Below, in pieces: positions 50,336 to 60,103 of a stretch of DNA of 64,000 nt. This DNA comes from Streptomyces abyssalis (GTDB lineage Bacteria; Actinomycetota; Actinomycetes; Streptomycetales; Streptomycetaceae). The stretch lies in NCBI RefSeq assembly GCF_001751365.1, contig NZ_LJGT01000041.1, forward strand, positions 613,045 through 677,044, read 5' to 3'. Position numbers and translations under genes: made by a program. Under the pieces are notes generated by a model, which had not been told where the DNA came from, did not search any database, and was given only the letters and a program-made list of their open reading frames with translations. The number at the start of each line of letters is the position of its first letter. The stretch's first letter is position 1.

Positions 50336-51709
50336 TCAGGCGCTCTCTTCGACGCGCGTGCCGCCGCCCTGCGAGCCGTCCGCGCCGGGGCCCGCCTGGC
50401 CCAGCATCGCCGCCCACATGCGGTCGAAGTCCGGGAGGGTCTTGCCCGTCGTGGCGATGTTCTCGACCTGTACGCCGTCGACCGCCAGGCCGAGAAGGGC
50501 ACCGGCTGTGGCGAGGCGGTGGTCGTCGTAGGTGCGGAAGACGCCCCCGTGCAGCGGGCGGGGCCGGATGCGCAGCCCGTCCGCGGTCTCGGTGACGTCG
50601 CCGCCGAGGCCGTTGAGCTCCTTGGTGAGCGCGGCGAGCCGGTCCGTCTCGTGCAGCCGCAGATGGCCCACGCCGCGCAGCACCGACTCCGACTCGGCGA
50701 GCGCCGCGACGGCGGCGATGCCGGGGGTCAGCTCGCCGACATCGCTCAGGTCGACGTCGAGCCCCCGGACGCGGCCGCTTCCGGTGAACGTCAGCCCGCG
50801 CTCGTCCAGTTCGCAGGAGCCGCCCATCTCGGTGAAGATGCCGCGCAGCGCGTCGCCGGGCTGGGTGGTCTGCTCGGGCCAGTCGGGGACGGTGACACGT
50901 CCACCGGTGATCAGCGCGGCAGCAAGGAAGGGCTGCGCGTTGGAGAGGTCGGGCTCGACGACCAGATCACGGCCGAGCAGAGCTCCCGGGGTGACCCGCC
51001 AGACGTCGGGCTCGCCGCCGTCCTCGGGTGCGTCGACCTGCGCGCCGGCCTTGCGGAGCATGTCGACCGTCATGCGGATGTGCGGAGCCGAAGGCAGGGC
51101 GGCGCCGGTGTGACGCACCTCCACGCCCTGGTTGAAGCGCGGGCCGGACAGCAGCAGCGCGCTGACGAACTGGCTCGAGGCCGACGCGTCGATCTCCACG
51201 GTGCCGCCGGCGAGGGAACCCCCGCCGTGCACCGTCATCGGCAGACGCCCACGGCTCTCGTCGTCGACGCGGGCGCCCAGGGCACGCAGCGCGTCGATGA
51301 CGCCGTGCAGCGGACGTTCGTACGAGCGCGGGTCGCCGTCGAAGCGCACCGGGCCGTCCGCCAGGGCTGCGACGGGTGGGAGGAAGCGCATCACGGTGCC
51401 CGCGTTGCCGACGTCGACGGTGGCCGGGCCGTGCAGCCCGGCGGGGATGATGTGCCAGAACTCGCCGGTGCCGTCCGGGCCGACGCCCTCCTCGACGTGC
51501 ACACCGAGCGCGCGCAGGGCCGCGGCCATCAGCAGGGTGTCCCGCGAGCGCAGCGGGCGGCGCAGCCATCCGGTGTCGGCGGACAGGGCGGCGAGCACGA
51601 GACCGCGGTTGGTGACCGACTTCGACCCGGGCACGGCGACGGTCGCTTCGACGGGTGCGTCTGCGAACGGCGCGGGCCACAGAGCGGCGGGGGCGGTTTG
51701 CTCGGTCAT
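50336..51709 (-). CDS. aroA: 3-phosphoshikimate 1-carboxyvinyltransferase (EPSP synthase)
   Basis: 457 residues from ATG 51709, with AAGGTGA upstream. Joins shikimate-3-phosphate and PEP in the chorismate pathway. Motifs: VPGSKSVTNRGLVLAAL (about 27-43), GNAGTVMRFLPPVAAL (about 103), the shikimate-binding ASSQFVSALLLSG (about 178) and YDDHRLATAGALLGL (about 410). The length is normal and no insert is visible. It forms an operon with rsgA downstream. Confidence 0.95.
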   Translation of the reverse strand: MTEQTAPAALWPAPFADAPVEATVAVPGSKSVTNRGLVLAALSADTGWLRRPLRSRDTLLMAAALRALGVHVEEGVGPDGTGEFWHIIPAGLHGPATVDVGNAGTVMRFLPPVAALADGPVRFDGDPRSYERPLHGVIDALRALGARVDDESRGRLPMTVHGGGSLAGGTVEIDASASSQFVSALLLSGPRFNQGVEVRHTGAALPSAPHIRMTVDMLRKAGAQVDAPEDGGEPDVWRVTPGALLGRDLVVEPDLSNAQPFLAAALITGGRVTVPDWPEQTTQPGDALRGIFTEMGGSCELDERGLTFTGSGRVRGLDVDLSDVGELTPGIAAVAALAESESVLRGVGHLRLHETDRLAALTKELNGLGGDVTETADGLRIRPRPLHGGVFRTYDDHRLATAGALLGLAVDGVQVENIATTGKTLPDFDRMWAAMLGQAGPGADGSQGGGTRVEESA

Positions 51710-51728
51710 GAGATTCACCTTAGTCGTT

Positions 51729-51760
51729 CGCCGGACACGCCGGCCGTGGCGTATCCGGCG
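51729..51760 (-). terminator. terminator between the M50 peptidase gene and aroA
   Basis: 13-base arms (51729-51741 with 51748-51760) pair at 12 positions around a GGCCGT loop. It lies in the gap between the end of the M50 gene and the start of aroA. Confidence 0.65.
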
Positions 51761-51819
51761 GACCGGAGGCCCCGCACGGAGCCTCCGCGGCGCAGCTCAC
51801 AGGGCTACCGGCCGCGGTG

Positions 51820-52533
51820 TCACAGCCCGAGCAGCCAGCGGCCCCCGCCGGTCAGCGAGCACAGCGAGACCGCGTGGAAGAGCACCAGCCAGACCAGGGC
51901 GGGTACATGGGTGAGCCGCGAGAGCTGGTCCGCGTCGGAGTCCGGGGCACCGCCGCGGCGGCGCTTCCCCTGGAGCTCGAAGACCGGCCGTACGCCCCCG
52001 AGCAGCAGGAACCAGACCACGACGTACGCGAATCCGGCCTGCACCTGCGGCTCGGTCAGCCAGGAGACCAGGACGAAGAGGCCGCCGGTGAGGAAGACGG
52101 TGAGCACGCCGTACGCGTTGCGGATCATCGCGAGCATCGCCAGCAGCAGTGCGGTGGCGCTCCACAGCAGGAGCGTTATGTGGTTCGCGGCCAGCAGCCA
52201 CGCACCGCCGAGGCCCAGCAGGGAGGGGGCCGTGTAGCCGGCGGCCGCGGTCAGGACCATGCCGATGCCGGTCGGCTTGCCGCGGGAGAGGGTGAGGCCC
52301 GAGGTGTCGGAATGGAGCCGGATTCCCTCGAGTTGACGTCCGGACAGCAGGGCTATGAGGCCATGCCCGCCCTCGTGCGCGATGGTGACCGCGTTCCGTG
52401 ACAAGCGCCACACGCCGTGCGGCACGACCGCCGCGAGGGCTATGACGGCGGTCGTGAGGACCAGCCACTGGTCCGGATCCGGCTGCGTGCCGAAGACCCG
52501 GTCCCACAGGCCGGCGATGCTCGTGGTGTCCAT
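51820..52533 (-). CDS. M50-family integral membrane metallopeptidase
   Basis: 237 residues with about six hydrophobic helices. The zinc motif HEGGHGLIALLSG (HExxH, about residues 56-60) lies in the first or second membrane helix, as in site-2-type proteases. GYTAPSLLGLGGAWLL follows; the usual second metal ligand (NxxPxPxxDG motif) is not seen, which is typical of the shorter M50B-like family in actinobacteria. Substrate unknown. It is divergent from the SRAP gene across 122 bases. Confidence 0.85.
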   Translation of the reverse strand: MDTTSIAGLWDRVFGTQPDPDQWLVLTTAVIALAAVVPHGVWRLSRNAVTIAHEGGHGLIALLSGRQLEGIRLHSDTSGLTLSRGKPTGIGMVLTAAAGYTAPSLLGLGGAWLLAANHITLLLWSATALLLAMLAMIRNAYGVLTVFLTGGLFVLVSWLTEPQVQAGFAYVVVWFLLLGGVRPVFELQGKRRRGGAPDSDADQLSRLTHVPALVWLVLFHAVSLCSLTGGGRWLLGL

Positions 52534-52655
52534 TCTGTCCTTCGTCCTCCCCTGCCCCGCGCCCGTGCACTGCACGCACACCTTCTCCCTGAACGGAATG
52601 TGCTTCTCCGTGAACGCGGGGCGCTCCACATCAGTGCCGTGGCAGTGTGGCACTT

Positions 52656-53474
52656 ATGTGCGGACGCTATGCAGCAAGCCGGAGACCGGAGGACCTCGTC
52701 GCCCTCTTCGGCGTGGAGATGATGGACCCCCAGGAGACCCTGGCGGCCGACTGGAACGTCGCCCCGACGAAGCAGGTGCACGCGGTCCTCGACCGCCCCG
52801 TGAAGGGCCTGGACGATCCGCGGCCGGTACGGCAGTTGCGGACTCTGACGTGGGGGCTTGTGCCCAGCTGGGCCCAGTCGCCCGAAATGGGCGCCAAGAT
52901 GATCAATGCCAGGGCGGAGACGGTGCACGAGAAGCCGGCCTTCCGCCGCCCTTTCGCCGCCCGCCGGTGTCTGCTCCCGGCCGACGGATATTTCGAATGG
53001 TCCACGGCAAAGGGAGAGCTTCAGCTGGAGCAGGAGGGGAGGAGGAAGCGGCCGCGTAAGCAGCCGTACTTCGTGACGCCCGCGGACGGTTCCGTGATGG
53101 CGATGGCCGGGCTCTACGAGTTCTGGCGCGACGGCACGCTGCCCGACGGCCACCCGAGGTCCTGGTGGGCGACGTGCACCGTGGTCACCACCGAGGCGGA
53201 GAAGACGCCGCTCGTGGGGCACACCGGCGAGGACGGGCCGGAGTCGCTGGCGGACATCCACCCGAGGATGCCGCTGATGCTGATGCCGGAGCGCTGGAAC
53301 GCCTGGCTGAACCCGGCGCGCAGGTCGCAGGAGGACCTGCGGGCGCTGCTGCAGCCGCCGCCCCCGGGGACGATGCGCGCGTACCCGGTCTCCACGGACG
53401 TCAGCAACGTACGGAACAACGGCCCCGACCTGGTCAGGGAATGGACCGGGCCCGAGGTCGGCACGCTGTTCTGA
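52656..53474 (+). CDS. SOS response-associated peptidase (SRAP, YedK/HMCES-like)
   Basis: 272 residues. Protects abasic sites in single-stranded DNA by forming a thiazolidine crosslink through the N-terminal cysteine. The protein starts MCGRYAASRR, so Cys2 becomes the catalytic residue after Met removal; this fixes the start at 52656. NARAETVHEKPAF (about 86-98) and LPADGYFEW (about 108-116) supply the conserved Asn and Glu, and IHPRMPLML gives the conserved His. An insert rich in Lys and Glu (KGELQLEQEGRRKRPRKQ) lies near 120-137. The family call is firm. Confidence 0.93.
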   Translation: MCGRYAASRRPEDLVALFGVEMMDPQETLAADWNVAPTKQVHAVLDRPVKGLDDPRPVRQLRTLTWGLVPSWAQSPEMGAKMINARAETVHEKPAFRRPFAARRCLLPADGYFEWSTAKGELQLEQEGRRKRPRKQPYFVTPADGSVMAMAGLYEFWRDGTLPDGHPRSWWATCTVVTTEAEKTPLVGHTGEDGPESLADIHPRMPLMLMPERWNAWLNPARRSQEDLRALLQPPPPGTMRAYPVSTDVSNVRNNGPDLVREWTGPEVGTLF

Positions 53475-53483
53475 GGCCGACCA

Positions 53484-53580
53484 CCGACTGCTGACCACTG
53501 ACCACTGACTGCTGACCACTGAGCACGGTCGACGACCACCGACCAACCGGTCGACGAACGACCACCGGCCGGCGCCGCTG
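53484..53580. repeat. degenerate short tandem repeats, CTGACCACTGA-like
   Basis: Between the SRAP stop and the next gene the sequence repeats GACCACTGA or GACCACCGA units about eight times with variation, followed by GTCGAC-containing copies. No gene is seen. It resembles slippage-derived intergenic DNA. Confidence 0.6.
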
Positions 53581-53646
53581 ACCACGGACCGGGCCGGACG
53601 GGGACGGGGACGGAAACGGGGACGAGACGGGGCAGGATGGCTTTCC

Positions 53647-54417
53647 ATGACCAAGAAAGCCGCAGGCGCCGGACACGGCGCAGACGCCGGGCAGGCCCGG
53701 AAGACGGGGACCACCGCGAAGACGGGGGCCACCGCGAAGCCGGGAAGCACGGCGAGTCCCGCCACGGACACCCGGACCGTCCCGACCCTGGCCGGGGACG
53801 CCCGCATCACCTGGTACCACTCCACCGGTGAGGCCCACGCGGTGCTCGCCCTGGGCCACGGCGCCGGCGGCGGAATCGAGGCGCGGGACCTCCGGGCGCT
53901 CGCCGCGGCCCTGCCCGCGACGGGCGTCACGGTCGCGCTCGTCGAGCAGCCGTGGCGCGTGGCAGGCAAGAAGGTGGCGCCGGCGCCGAAGACGCTCGAC
54001 TCGGCATGGCGGGAACTGTGGCCCGAGCTGTGCTCGCCGGGGCTCCCCGTGGTCGCGGGCGGGCGCAGCGCGGGCGCACGGGTCGCCTGCCGTACGGGCC
54101 GGGAGCTGGGCGCCGGGGCCGTACTCGCGCTCTCCTTCCCGCTCCATCCTCCGGGGAAGCCGGAGAAGTCCCGTGCCGGTGAGCTGACCGGCACCGGGCT
54201 GCCCGTGCTCGTGGTGCAGGGCGGGCGCGACCCCTTCGGGCGTCCCGGCGAGTTCCCCGAGGGCACCCGGATCGTGGAGGTGCCGGACGGCGACCACGGC
54301 TTCGCCGTGCCCAAGCGCGCGGAGACCGGGCAGGAGGAGGCCATGGCCGTCCTGACCGACGGTGTCGCGGGCTGGCTGGCGGGGCTCTCCCTCCCGCCCG
54401 TCGCGGACCGGCGATGA
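53647..54417 (+). CDS. alpha/beta hydrolase family protein (dienelactone hydrolase-like)
   Basis: 256 residues. After an Ala, Thr, Gly and Lys rich start (residues 1-45) comes a compact alpha/beta hydrolase: LALGHGAGGGIEARDL (oxyanion region, about 74-89), the nucleophile in VAGGRSAGARVACRT (about Ser 143), VVQGGRDPFG with the acid, and PDGDHGFAVPK with the catalytic His near 219. The GRSAGAR elbow and DHGFAVP tail match the small KANL3/Tex30-type hydrolase group. Substrate unknown. CAGGAT ends eight bases before the ATG. The stop overlaps the beginning of the sigR upstream region. Confidence 0.8.
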   Translation: MTKKAAGAGHGADAGQARKTGTTAKTGATAKPGSTASPATDTRTVPTLAGDARITWYHSTGEAHAVLALGHGAGGGIEARDLRALAAALPATGVTVALVEQPWRVAGKKVAPAPKTLDSAWRELWPELCSPGLPVVAGGRSAGARVACRTGRELGAGAVLALSFPLHPPGKPEKSRAGELTGTGLPVLVVQGGRDPFGRPGEFPEGTRIVEVPDGDHGFAVPKRAETGQEEAMAVLTDGVAGWLAGLSLPPVADRR

Positions 54418-54429
54418 CTACCGGGCGCG

Positions 54430-54456
54430 GGAATGAACACCCGCCCGGGATGTGTT
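54430..54456 (+). promoter_or_regulatory. SigR-dependent promoter upstream of sigR
   Basis: GGAAT (54430-54434) and GTT (54454-54456) are separated by 19 bases, one more than the consensus. The element lies upstream of the ATG at 54498 that gives the long form of SigR, as known for the autoregulated promoter in S. coelicolor. Confidence 0.65.
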
Positions 54457-54497
54457 CACGGCAGAGTCAGAGAGTCGAGACCAAGGGAGCCGTCAGT

Positions 54498-55309
<812 letters not shown>

Positions 55310-55313
<4 letters not shown>

Positions 55314-55678
55314 GCTGCGGAGAGCCGCACGAGACGGACTGCTCCGAGGTGCTGGACCACCTCTACGAGTACCTGGACCGGGAGATGCCGGACAGTGACT
55401 GCGAGAAGTTCAAGGAGCACTTCGACGAGTGCTCTCCCTGCCTGGAGAAGTACGGCCTCGAGCAGGAGGTCAAGAAGCTCGTCAAGCGCTGCTGCGGCCA
55501 TGACGACGTGCCGTCGGACCTGCGCTCGAAGGTGATGGGGCGGATCGAACTCATCCGTGCTGCCGAGGCCGCGGGCGCCGAAGTCCCCGGCGGCCAGGCC
55601 GAGTCGGAGGCGGGCGGCGAGTCGCCGCAGGCTCCGCCGCCGTCGGAGTCCGTCACCGGGCGCAAGAAGTACGCCTGA
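55310..55678 (+). CDS. rsrA: zinc anti-sigma factor RsrA
   Basis: 122 residues. Binds and silences SigR under reducing conditions; oxidation forms a disulfide, releases zinc and frees the sigma factor. The zinc-binding ZAS motif is seen as EHFDECSPCLEKYG, HxxxCxxC, near residues 38-50, with a further upstream Cys in TDCSEVL and a CCG pair later (RCCGHD). The C-terminal 40 residues are a Gly, Pro and Ser rich tail, longer than in the S. coelicolor protein as remembered. ATGA overlap with sigR gives stoichiometric coexpression. Confidence 0.95.
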
Positions 55679-55804
55679 CGCGTGGTGCGGTGCGCCTGAC
55701 CCGTGATGCGGTGGCGTGCCGACGCCCTCGACGGTTCTGCTCTCGCTCCCGATTCGCGGCGCCCGTACGGGAGTTGGGGTGGCCCTGCCCGGGCATTCGG
55801 TCTC

Positions 55805-55826
55805 TTCTCACTCAAAGGTGTGAGAA
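55805..55826. promoter_or_regulatory. inverted repeat upstream of the HD-GYP gene
   Basis: TTCTCAC (55805-55811) and GTGAGAA (55820-55826) form a 7-bp inverted repeat with an 8-base spacer, about 100 bases before the ATG at 55924. It is a candidate operator. No partner regulator is identified. Confidence 0.35.
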
Positions 55827-55923
55827 CTTCCTGTCCCGAACGGACCATTGAGCGGATGAGGCCCCACTGCCGCCACTCCCGTCCTATTCTCCCCTTCCAA
55901 CGTGGTAAGGGGAGGAGTTTCCG

Positions 55924-57555
55924 ATGCGTGCAGGGCGAGCCGGCCTGCCGTGGGGGGCACGCGGGCTCATCGCGTGTGCGGCGTCCGGCGCGCTGGGCTG
56001 TGCGGCCCCCGCTCTCCGGGATCTTCCGCGCCTCGAATGGGGCGTACTGCTGCCGCTGGCCGCGCTCTACGCGATCTGTGAATACGCGCCGCGCTGCCCG
56101 CTGATGGGCCACAAGGTCCCCGGCAACATGGGCGCGTTCTTCCCGGTGCTGCTGACCGCCGCCTTCCTGCTGCCCCCCGCTGCCGCCGCGCTCGTACCGC
56201 TGCCGGGGGCGCTGATCGGCCGCGTCGAGCCCGGCCACGCGGCTGCCCGGCGGACGTGGCACGCGGCCCAACTGGCCCTCGCGGCCTGGGCGTCGGCGCA
56301 AGTCTGCTCACTGCTGGGCGGCAGTCTCTCCGTCCCGTCGGGCGGCGGGGGTCCCGCCACCGCGGGCCCCGCGCTCGTCCCGTTTGCGGGCGGTTTCCCG
56401 GACGTGCTGTGGGCGGCGGCCGCCGCGGCGCTCACCTTCTGCGTCGTGGTCACGGCACTGGACGGGGCCGTTCTGGTCGCCGCGGAGCGGTGTGCGCTGC
56501 GTGCGGCGTGGCGAGGCCAGTTCCAGCGGGCGGCGGGGCCTCATCTGCTGCACGGACTCGTCGGGCTCATGATGGCGGTGCTGTGGCGCAGCCCGTACGG
56601 ACCGGCAGCGGCGTTCTTCGTGCTGCTGCCGATGTACATCTGCTGCTGGGTGTTCGCCCAGTACCACCGTGAGCGCGGGGCCCACCAGTCCACGATCAGG
56701 GCGCTGGTGCAGGCCGTGGACATCAAGGACCGCTACACGCGCGGCCACAGCGAGCGCGTCGGCAGGGCGTCCGTGCTGATAGCGCGTGAGCTCGGCATGG
56801 ACGGCGAGCGGACGGAGGCGCTGCGCTTCGCCGGCATCCTGCACGACGTCGGCAAACTCGGCGTGCCCACAAGGCTGTTGCGCAAGGACGGCCCGCTCAC
56901 CCCAGAGGAACGCCGTGTGATCGAGCTGCATCCCGAGTACGGGCACGAGATGGTGCGCGGCATCGGCTTCCTCGGGGAGGCGCGTGACGCGATCCTGCAC
57001 CATCACGAGCGGCTCGACGGCAGCGGCTATCCCTACGGGCTGTCGGGCGCCGAAATCCCCGAGTTCGCACGGGTGGTGGCGGTGGCGGACGCCTTCGACG
57101 CCATGACCTCCACGCGCAGCTACCGCCGTGCGCGGCCGGTCGGGACGGCGGTGGCCGAGCTGGAGCGGTGCGCGGGCACGCAGTTCGACCCGAGGATGGT
57201 GTCGGCGCTGGCACGGGCCCTGAACCGGGAGGAGTGGTCGCCCGCCGTCACGGCCGACAGGCCGGGCGGAAACGTACCGGCAGCGCGAGAGCGGGGCGGA
57301 ACGGCGGAGCGGGACGAGCGGAGCGCGCGGGCTGCGAACGGAGCCGGCGGAGCGTACGGAGCCAACGGCGGCAACACGTCCCGCCGCGCCGGGGCCGACG
57401 GCGGCAACGGGTCCCACGCGTCCCAGCGCCCGGCCGGCAACGGCGGCACCGTCGCCAACGACGCCGGCGACCCCAACGGCAGTGCCGGTTCCGCGAGTTC
57501 GGCACGTCCGTCGCACGACGCCGAGGAAGCCCGCGCGGGGCGGCCCCCGGCATGA
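55924..57555 (+). CDS. membrane-anchored HD-GYP-type phosphohydrolase
   Basis: 543 residues. About six hydrophobic helices in residues 10-235 form a membrane sensor part. The HD domain (about 255-430) shows YTRGHSERVGRAS, the HD pair in GILHDVGKLGVP, ELHPEYGHEMV, ILHHHERLDGSGYPYGLSG (with the GYP motif) and DAFDAMTSTRSYR. All ligands of the HD-GYP metal site are present, so it may hydrolyse cyclic di-GMP or a related nucleotide. The final 110 residues are Gly, Ala and Asn rich, low complexity. GGGGAGGAG lies just before the ATG. It overlaps the next gene by four bases (ATGA). Confidence 0.87.
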   Translation: MRAGRAGLPWGARGLIACAASGALGCAAPALRDLPRLEWGVLLPLAALYAICEYAPRCPLMGHKVPGNMGAFFPVLLTAAFLLPPAAAALVPLPGALIGRVEPGHAAARRTWHAAQLALAAWASAQVCSLLGGSLSVPSGGGGPATAGPALVPFAGGFPDVLWAAAAAALTFCVVVTALDGAVLVAAERCALRAAWRGQFQRAAGPHLLHGLVGLMMAVLWRSPYGPAAAFFVLLPMYICCWVFAQYHRERGAHQSTIRALVQAVDIKDRYTRGHSERVGRASVLIARELGMDGERTEALRFAGILHDVGKLGVPTRLLRKDGPLTPEERRVIELHPEYGHEMVRGIGFLGEARDAILHHHERLDGSGYPYGLSGAEIPEFARVVAVADAFDAMTSTRSYRRARPVGTAVAELERCAGTQFDPRMVSALARALNREEWSPAVTADRPGGNVPAARERGGTAERDERSARAANGAGGAYGANGGNTSRRAGADGGNGSHASQRPAGNGGTVANDAGDPNGSAGSASSARPSHDAEEARAGRPPA

Positions 57556-58796
57556 AGTACCTCGTCGCGCTGAGCCGTGCGTCGGCCGTGGTCCTGAGCT
57601 GCGCCGCGCTCGGCGTCACCTTGTGGCGCGGCCTCGAACAGCCGCTGGTGGCACTGGCGTTCGCTGCTGTCATCGCCGTCGGCGAATCCGCACGTGTGCG
57701 GATGCCCGGCCGCGACCACGACGGACGCGCTCCGACGAGCGCACCCCTGGGCGCCGCCGGCGCACTCGGATACGCGCTGCTGGGCGAGGTCGGCGGACGG
57801 GACACCTCCCACGGCGCCCTGCAGGTCGTCGCCGTCGTGATCGTCGCGGCGCTGGCCGGCAGTGCGCCCCGCGCGGCGCGCGGCCCGTCCCTCGACCTGG
57901 ACCAGGCGATGCGCGGAGTGCTCGCCGTCGGGTTCGCCGCGACGTGCTTCCAACCTCTGTACACCTCCGGCGTGTTGGCGCACTGGGTGGGGCGCGGCCC
58001 GTACTACGCGCTCTGCCTGCTCGCCGTCACCCTGCTCACGGGCTTGTGCGACGCATGGCTGGCCGTCGTCTTCGCCGCGGCCGGCACCGGCAGACCTGTC
58101 GTACCGCTGCTGCGCGGCCAGCTGCGCGCCCGAGTCGGCATAGCCCCGGCCATCGGCGCGACGGGTGCGGTGATCGCCCTCGCGGTGGCCGTCGCCGGAC
58201 TGTGGGCACTGCCCGTCTTCTGCATTCCGCTGCTGCTCACGCAGTTCTCCTTCCGCCGGTACGCGTCCGTACGCGCCACGTACAGGCAGACGATCGCCTC
58301 GCTCGCGCGCTCCACCGAAGTCGCCGGCTACACGCCGCACGGGCATGCACGCAGGGTCGCCGAGCTGAGCTGTGCCGTCGGACGCGAGCTGGGGCTGGCG
58401 GACCCGGAACTCACCGTGCTGGAGTACGCGGCCCTCATGCACGACATCGGCCAGCTCTCCCTCGTTGACCCGGTCGCCTCCGGCGCCACCGAAGCGCTCG
58501 ACCCCGAGCTGCAGCGCCGGATCGCGCTGCTGGGCGGTGCCGTGGTGCGGCAGACGGGAGTGTCCTCCGAAGTCGCCGTGGTGGTGGAACGGCAGGCCGA
58601 TCCTTTCCGTGAGCAGCCACTCACAGCACGTATCGTCCGCGCCGTCAACGCGTACGAGGACATGGTCGCCGGGAATGCTTCCATGGAGGGCTCGCTGCGG
58701 GCCCTGGAGCGGCTGAGGCTGGGGTGTGCCCGGAACTACGAACCACGCGTCGTGGAGGCCCTGTCACGCGTGGTGTCCCGCGGTACGCCGGGTTGA
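57552..58796 (+). CDS. membrane HD-domain protein with degenerate HD-GYP motif
   Basis: 414 residues, coupled to the preceding gene. Four to six hydrophobic helices lie in residues 1-235. The C-terminal HD domain has TPHGHARRVAELSCAVG and LMHDIGQLSLVDPV (the HD pair, with Gln in place of the usual Lys), but the later HHHE and GYP blocks are missing and the region reads VVVERQADPF. It may have lost hydrolysis and act as a regulatory partner of the upstream enzyme. The two arose from a common ancestor. No ligand-binding domain is recognised in the membrane part. Confidence 0.8.
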   Translation: MKYLVALSRASAVVLSCAALGVTLWRGLEQPLVALAFAAVIAVGESARVRMPGRDHDGRAPTSAPLGAAGALGYALLGEVGGRDTSHGALQVVAVVIVAALAGSAPRAARGPSLDLDQAMRGVLAVGFAATCFQPLYTSGVLAHWVGRGPYYALCLLAVTLLTGLCDAWLAVVFAAAGTGRPVVPLLRGQLRARVGIAPAIGATGAVIALAVAVAGLWALPVFCIPLLLTQFSFRRYASVRATYRQTIASLARSTEVAGYTPHGHARRVAELSCAVGRELGLADPELTVLEYAALMHDIGQLSLVDPVASGATEALDPELQRRIALLGGAVVRQTGVSSEVAVVVERQADPFREQPLTARIVRAVNAYEDMVAGNASMEGSLRALERLRLGCARNYEPRVVEALSRVVSRGTPG

Positions 58797-58969
58797 CGCC
58801 GGGTAGTGAGCAGGCCCCCGCGCGGGCATGGTTGGATGCGAGAGGGGAACTCCGTACATGGCGCCCACCGTGCTCAAAGCGGGCACGGGGCAGCGGGACG
58901 ACAGGGCGCCGGGAGCAGGAGCGAGCGCGAGAGCAGCCGGTCAACTGGCGGGAATCAGGCGGGAACATC

Positions 58970-59968
58970 GTGAGGATCTTCGGCAGGGTGAGGCACCGTC
59001 CCTCCGCCTCATGGCGGCAGGCGACGGACCGTGCCTTCACGCTCATCGGGGACGGACGCTACGAGGACGCGGACGAGCTGCTCACGCAGGCCGCCGACCT
59101 CGAACCGTGGCTGTCGGAGTCCTGGTTCAATCTCGCGCTGCTGCACAAGTTCCGGCACGACTGGGAGCAGGCCCGCACCGCCGGCCTGCGCGCCGTCGCA
59201 CTGCTGGAGCGGCAGACGGGCGCTCCCGACTGGTGGAACGTCGGAATCGCCGCCACCGCCCTGCAGGACTGGCCGCTCGCCAGGCGCGCATGGCAGGCGT
59301 ACGGGCTGCGCGTGCCCGGGCAGTCACACACCGCGGCGGTCGCCGAGCCGGCGGGCATGCAGCTGGGCAGCGCGGCCGTGCGTCTCTCGCCCGAGGGCGA
59401 GGCCGAGGTCGTATGGGGGCGGCGCATCGACCCGGCACGCGTCGAGGTCCAGAGCATCCCGCTGCCCTCCTCCGGGCGGCGCTGGGGCGAAGTGGTGCTG
59501 CACGACGGGGTGCCGCACGGCGAGCGCACCACGGTGGGCGGCCCGTCCTACCCGGTCTTCGACGAGATCGAGCTGTGGGCCCCCTCACCCGTGCCCACAT
59601 GGGTGGTGCTGCTGCAGGCGGCCACCGAGGCCGACCGGGACGCGCTGGAGCGGCTGGCGGCGGAGGCCGGCTTCGCCGCGGAGGACTGGTCCTCCTCGGT
59701 CCGGCTGCTGTGCCGTACGTGCTCCGAGAGCAGGATGCCCGCCGACGAGGGCGACGGCTCCGCGCACATCGATCCGCACGATCACAGCTCGCCGGGGCAC
59801 CCCGGCCCGCTGGGCCACATGGCTCCCGGGGGACCCGGGGAGCTGTGGGTGCCGGAGCGTGAGTGCGGGCTGGCGGCCCCGGGCGGTCTCGTGCGGGGGC
59901 TGCTGGACAGCTGGGCCGCGGACAGCCCGGACACTCGTGAGTGGCGCGATCTGGAAGAGGTCTGCTGA
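58970..59968 (+). CDS. tetratricopeptide-repeat protein
   Basis: 332 residues from GTG 58970. Residues 15-105 contain two or three tetratricopeptide-like helical pairs (AFTLIGDGRYEDADELLTQAADLEPWLSESW is one), then a beta-rich domain (SAAVRLSPEGEAEVVWGRRIDPARVEVQSIPLP) that is probably conserved in the family. The C-terminal part contains VRLLCRTCSESRMP and a His-rich linker. There is no catalytic motif or signal peptide. A function cannot be assigned. The upstream spacer of 170 bases has no further gene. Confidence 0.75.
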   Translation: MRIFGRVRHRPSASWRQATDRAFTLIGDGRYEDADELLTQAADLEPWLSESWFNLALLHKFRHDWEQARTAGLRAVALLERQTGAPDWWNVGIAATALQDWPLARRAWQAYGLRVPGQSHTAAVAEPAGMQLGSAAVRLSPEGEAEVVWGRRIDPARVEVQSIPLPSSGRRWGEVVLHDGVPHGERTTVGGPSYPVFDEIELWAPSPVPTWVVLLQAATEADRDALERLAAEAGFAAEDWSSSVRLLCRTCSESRMPADEGDGSAHIDPHDHSSPGHPGPLGHMAPGGPGELWVPERECGLAAPGGLVRGLLDSWAADSPDTREWRDLEEVC

Positions 59969-60103
59969 GCGCCGGCGGCCGGCCGTAGATCACTGCACGG
60001 GGGCCCGTGCCGGGGGGCCGGACGGCGGCCCCGGACGGGGGTGCCGTGCCTCCCGCTACGCTGTGGGGCGACGGTTCAGGTGGCGAGGAAGGCAAGCGGC
60101 GGA

